From the NCBI GenBank assembly GCA_964538375.1, contig CAZIFQ010000006.1, forward strand, positions 1 through 64,000: DNA of 64,000 nt. The letters are read 5' to 3'. This DNA comes from JAUUZQ01 sp964538375. GTDB lineage: Bacteria > Bacteroidota > Bacteroidia > Bacteroidales > GCA-2748055. Below, piece after piece: positions 61,032 to 64,000 of this stretch. Numbering within the stretch: position 1 is the first letter of the stretch; each line of letters begins with the position of its first letter. A program made the position numbers and the translations under genes. The notes under the pieces were generated by a model, which saw only the letters and a list, made by a program, of their open reading frames with translations, searched no databases and had not been told where the DNA came from.

Positions 61032-62318
61032 ATGACGGTAACAATCTACTGGTTCAGAAGAGATTTGCGCTTAGAGGACAACCTTGCCCTTAGCCATGCT
61101 TTGAAATCTGGTTTTCCTGTACTTCCTATATTTATTTTTGATGACAATATCCTGGATGAACTAAGTGAGGATGACCCTAGAATTACCTTCATCTATGAAT
61201 CCCTGGAAAAGATTGACATAAAGCTGCGGAAATATGGTAGTTGCATAAAGATTTTTAAAGGGAATCCGTTACAAGCATGGAAGGACCTGATGGATGAATA
61301 TGATATAAAAAAAGTCTATTTCAATCATGATTACGAGCCATATGCAAAAGAACGAGATAATCAATTAACTGAATTGCTCACTGCAAAGGGGATTGAATCC
61401 CATTCCTTTAAAGACCAGGTGATATTCGAAAAAAATGAAGTCTTAAAGAGTGATGGAAAACCATATTCTATATTCACACATTATAAAAGAAAATGGTTAA
61501 GTCAGTTCAAAAAAGAATTGGTTGATCAACAAGAAGCTCCAGATCTCAACTTATTTTTCAAATATCATATTTCATTCCCCAGTTTAGAAGAATTACACTT
61601 TACTGAATCCGCTATAAAGGTAAGGCCTTACAATCTCTCAATTCTGGGGAATTATGTCTTTGGCCGGGATGTGCCATCTGAAGATTCAACAAGTTACCTG
61701 GGACCACATTTAAGATTTGGCACAATCAGTATTCGCATGGTAATTAGACAACTCCGGTTAAAAGATGATATCTTCCTATCCGAACTTATCTGGCGGGAGT
61801 TTTTCATGCAAATCCTGTATCACTTTCCCAGGGTGGTAGATCAAAATTGCAGAGCAAAATATGATAATATTGTTTGGCTCAACAAAGAAGAAGAATTCGA
61901 AAAATGGTGCCAGGGAAAAACCGGCTATCCATTTATTGACGCAGGCATGAGACAGCTTAAGCAAACAGGGTATATGCATAACAGGGTGCGGATGGCAACG
62001 GCTAGTTTTTTAATTAAACACCTGCTGATTGACTGGAGATGGGGAGAGGCCTATTTCGCTCAAAAATTGTTGGATTATGAACTCTCCTCCAACAATGGTA
62101 ACTGGCAATGGGCTGCAGGGACCGGCTGCGATGCAGCTCCGTACTTCAGGGTGTTTAATCCTATAACCCAATTGCTAAAATTTGATAAAGAGATGCTGTA
62201 TGTCCGGAAATGGATACCGGAAATTGAAACACCAGAATATCCGGAGCCCATTATTGAGCATGCAGCGGCAAGAGCCAGGGCACTTGAAACGTATAAAACA
62301 GGCATTAAATTGAAATAA
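61032..62318 (+). CDS. Deoxyribodipyrimidine photolyase (cryptochrome/photolyase family)
   Basis: 428 aa, FAD-dependent light-driven repair of UV dimers. N-terminal antenna domain starts TVTIYWFRRDLRLEDN. The C-terminal FAD domain has WREFFMQILYHFP, RMATASFLIKHLLIDWRWGE and the NNGNWQWAAGTGCDAAPYFR motif, followed by FNPITQLLKFD. Length and motifs fit class I CPD photolyases rather than signalling cryptochromes. It is not linked to known partners. Confidence 0.92.
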   Translation: MTVTIYWFRRDLRLEDNLALSHALKSGFPVLPIFIFDDNILDELSEDDPRITFIYESLEKIDIKLRKYGSCIKIFKGNPLQAWKDLMDEYDIKKVYFNHDYEPYAKERDNQLTELLTAKGIESHSFKDQVIFEKNEVLKSDGKPYSIFTHYKRKWLSQFKKELVDQQEAPDLNLFFKYHISFPSLEELHFTESAIKVRPYNLSILGNYVFGRDVPSEDSTSYLGPHLRFGTISIRMVIRQLRLKDDIFLSELIWREFFMQILYHFPRVVDQNCRAKYDNIVWLNKEEEFEKWCQGKTGYPFIDAGMRQLKQTGYMHNRVRMATASFLIKHLLIDWRWGEAYFAQKLLDYELSSNNGNWQWAAGTGCDAAPYFRVFNPITQLLKFDKEMLYVRKWIPEIETPEYPEPIIEHAAARARALETYKTGIKLK

Positions 62319-62401
62319 AATAATCTGCTTGCTAACGATGTAATTTGAAGAACAATTTTTGTTAAGCAGTGCTTACTAGTGTTAATATCAAAAAATGAAA
62401 C

Positions 62402-63712
62402 ATGTTTGAGAAATTGATCCTTACCCCTTTTCAAAGATTCGTAAAAATTGAGAGTTTTAGTGGAATCCTGCTTTTCGGTGCCATGATTGTAGCATTGATC
62501 TGGGCCAACTCTGGCTATAGTGATGTTTACCACAATATTTTAAATTTTGAACTTGGTTTCAGTTCTGATAGTTTTAAGCTAACGAAGCCCGTGATCTTGT
62601 GGATCAATGATGGTCTAATGGCTATCTTCTTTTTTGTTATTGGTCTTGAGATAAAAAGAGAGCTTCTTATCGGAGAACTCAACACATTTAAAAAGGCCTC
62701 CTTCCCTCTTCTTGCCGCAATTGGAGGGATGTCAATACCCCTTGTTATTTACATCATCATGAATAGCAACCCCGAAGCATCTCATGGCTGGGGGATTCCG
62801 ATGGCAACGGATATCGCATTTTCCCTTGCAATTCTGACGCTCTTAGGTAAACGTGTACCTCTCAGTTTAAAAATATTTTTAACGGCCTTTGCCATTGTTG
62901 ACGATATTGGAGCGGTGATGGTAATCGCAATATTTTATAACACAGGAATTCAATGGATCCTCCTGATTATTGCACTTGCCTTGCTTGCCATCCTGTTTTT
63001 CCTCTCCTACAAAGGAATTTATATGAAATACCTGTTTCTATTTTTTGGTGTGGCTATCTGGGTATTATTCCTAAAAGCCGGGATTCATCCTACCATTGCA
63101 GGTGTTTTAATGGCATTCACTATTCCTATCCGTCAAAAGATTAACGTCAATACATTCATTGACAAATTGTGTGTTATAGTTGACAATATAAAGGGAACAA
63201 AAAATTTACCGGATCAGATTCTGTCGGGTGAGCAACTTGAAGAAATAGATAATCTTGAGGAATGGGCCCACCAGGTGCAGTCCCCTCTTCAACACCTGGA
63301 ACATGTGCTTCACAATTGGGTGTCGTATTTAATTATGCCCATTTTTGCCCTTGCCAATGCTGGAATTGCATTTAATAGCAGTACAAATTTTGATGTATCC
63401 ATAATATTTACAATAGCGGTAGCCCTTTTTGCAGGAAAGATTATTGGTGTCACAGGCTTTTCATTTCTCAGCATTAAGTTAAAGCTTACCGAATTACCGA
63501 AGGATATAAGTAACTGGCAAATCATTGGGGTTGCATCAATTGCAGGCGTGGGATTCACTATGTCAATTTTTATAGCCAACCTTGCATTCGCTGATCATCC
63601 GGACCTTATGGATTCTGCCAAAGCAGGTATCCTGGTTGGTTCAATTATATCGGGAATTACAGGTTATCTCATTTTGAGATTAGCAGGGGGAAAAAAACCA
63701 ACACAAAAATGA
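62402..63712 (+). CDS. nhaA: Na+/H+ antiporter NhaA
   Basis: 436 aa, about 12 transmembrane helices. Ion-binding aspartates are visible: D137 in MATDIAFSL and D167-D168 in AIVDDIGAV. The N-terminal WINDGLMAIFFFVIGLEIKRE and C-terminal GFTMSIFIANLAF are typical. Exports sodium in exchange for protons, consistent with a saline or alkaline habitat. Somewhat longer than E. coli NhaA (388 aa) owing to a middle loop (about 255-300). Confidence 0.96.
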   Translation: MFEKLILTPFQRFVKIESFSGILLFGAMIVALIWANSGYSDVYHNILNFELGFSSDSFKLTKPVILWINDGLMAIFFFVIGLEIKRELLIGELNTFKKASFPLLAAIGGMSIPLVIYIIMNSNPEASHGWGIPMATDIAFSLAILTLLGKRVPLSLKIFLTAFAIVDDIGAVMVIAIFYNTGIQWILLIIALALLAILFFLSYKGIYMKYLFLFFGVAIWVLFLKAGIHPTIAGVLMAFTIPIRQKINVNTFIDKLCVIVDNIKGTKNLPDQILSGEQLEEIDNLEEWAHQVQSPLQHLEHVLHNWVSYLIMPIFALANAGIAFNSSTNFDVSIIFTIAVALFAGKIIGVTGFSFLSIKLKLTELPKDISNWQIIGVASIAGVGFTMSIFIANLAFADHPDLMDSAKAGILVGSIISGITGYLILRLAGGKKPTQK

Positions 63713-63806
63713 TGTGATTTTCAATTCTTCACATCGTGTAATTATCCCATATATGCAACTTAGATAATCCGCTTGGAATGCTTACTTTTGGAATGAAATA
63801 TTATCT

Positions 63807-64000
63807 ATGAAGAAGCTTTTCAACATCCTCATTTTTATCTCTTTCATTTTCCTGTTTATCTACCTTATCAAGCAGGACCTGATTGTTCCGGAGATCCCTG
63901 AGATAAGCTGGCTCATCATATCATTCCTTTTTGTTTTTGCAGGATTTTACGCAAGCACCTTCAGCTGGCAGGTCGCATTAAAATCACATGGAAAGAAGAT
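63807..64000 (+). CDS. Start of a flippase-like / LPG-synthase TM domain membrane protein (partial)
   Basis: 64 residues visible, cut by the window edge. Two hydrophobic segments (about 3-21 and 36-55) followed by FSWQVALKSHGKK, resembling the first helices of the UPF0104/LPG synthase TM family. A TACTTTTG -7-like box is at 63783-63790. Assignment is tentative. Confidence 0.4.
   Translation, partial: MKKLFNILIFISFIFLFIYLIKQDLIVPEIPEISWLIISFLFVFAGFYASTFSWQVALKSHGKK

Overview
The window looks like a chromosomal segment of a Bacteroidota bacterium. The indicators are type IX secretion C-terminal domains (type A on two proteins, type B on one), a DUF4290 gene next to murA, a second EF-G-like GTPase, Bacteroidota-style promoters (TTTG, about 19 bp, TAnnTTTG), few Shine-Dalgarno sequences, and a mitochondrial-type citrate synthase. 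I cannot place it below phylum; a gliding or marine lineage (Cytophagia or Marinilabiliales-like) would fit.

Layout. 0.1-11.2 kb: a secreted M14 carboxypeptidase, ychF, transketolase, a VWA protein followed by an ECF sigma factor / membrane protein / Spy-like cassette, then hisS-hutH. 11.3-12.1 kb: a REP-like element, with three paired-hairpin units around a RAYT/IS200-like Y1 transposase gene. 12.2-19.6 kb: two secreted proteins of unknown function, a hybrid kinase with degenerate catalytic parts facing a SpoIIE-type phosphatase, citrate synthase and enolase, the last two each with a clear terminator. 19.7-37.7 kb: one uninterrupted minus-strand str-S10-spc-alpha superoperon of 33 genes from rpsL to rplQ, with a good promoter at one end and a terminator at the other. 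It includes rpmJ (38 aa), secY, map, infA and rpoA; tuf and adk are absent from it.

37.9-45.2 kb: the EF-G-like paralogue, a thioredoxin-like lipoprotein, murA (with the natural Cys-to-Asp change), DUF4290 and a UvrD/PcrA helicase. 45.4-54.2 kb: a type B T9SS cargo, a TVP38/VTT membrane protein, then a tightly packed string grpE-dnaJ-ABC ATPase-ABC permease-Ppx/GppA-sigma54 activator. 54.2-58.7 kb: a GT-C-like membrane protein, divergent from a lipoprotein with a DUF2723-like motif, then what looks like the scar of a metal-efflux operon. 58.7-64 kb: a TehB-like methyltransferase, a DUF1566 T9SS cargo, a photolyase, nhaA and the start of a flippase-like membrane protein.

The most unusual feature outside genes is a set of short tandem arrays with 7-, 8- or 9-bp units, most sitting immediately 3' of a stop codon (after the carboxypeptidase, tkt, the EF-G-like gene, murA, uvrD and the TVP38 gene). 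Two octamer arrays have exactly 11 units, and a third has arms in opposite orientation. I did not find a clear new defence or biosynthetic system. The best candidates for undescribed biology are these post-stop arrays, the REP/RAYT element, the pseudokinase-like hybrid kinase beside a phosphatase, and the sigma54-like grpE promoter combined with a local activator that lacks a DNA-binding domain.
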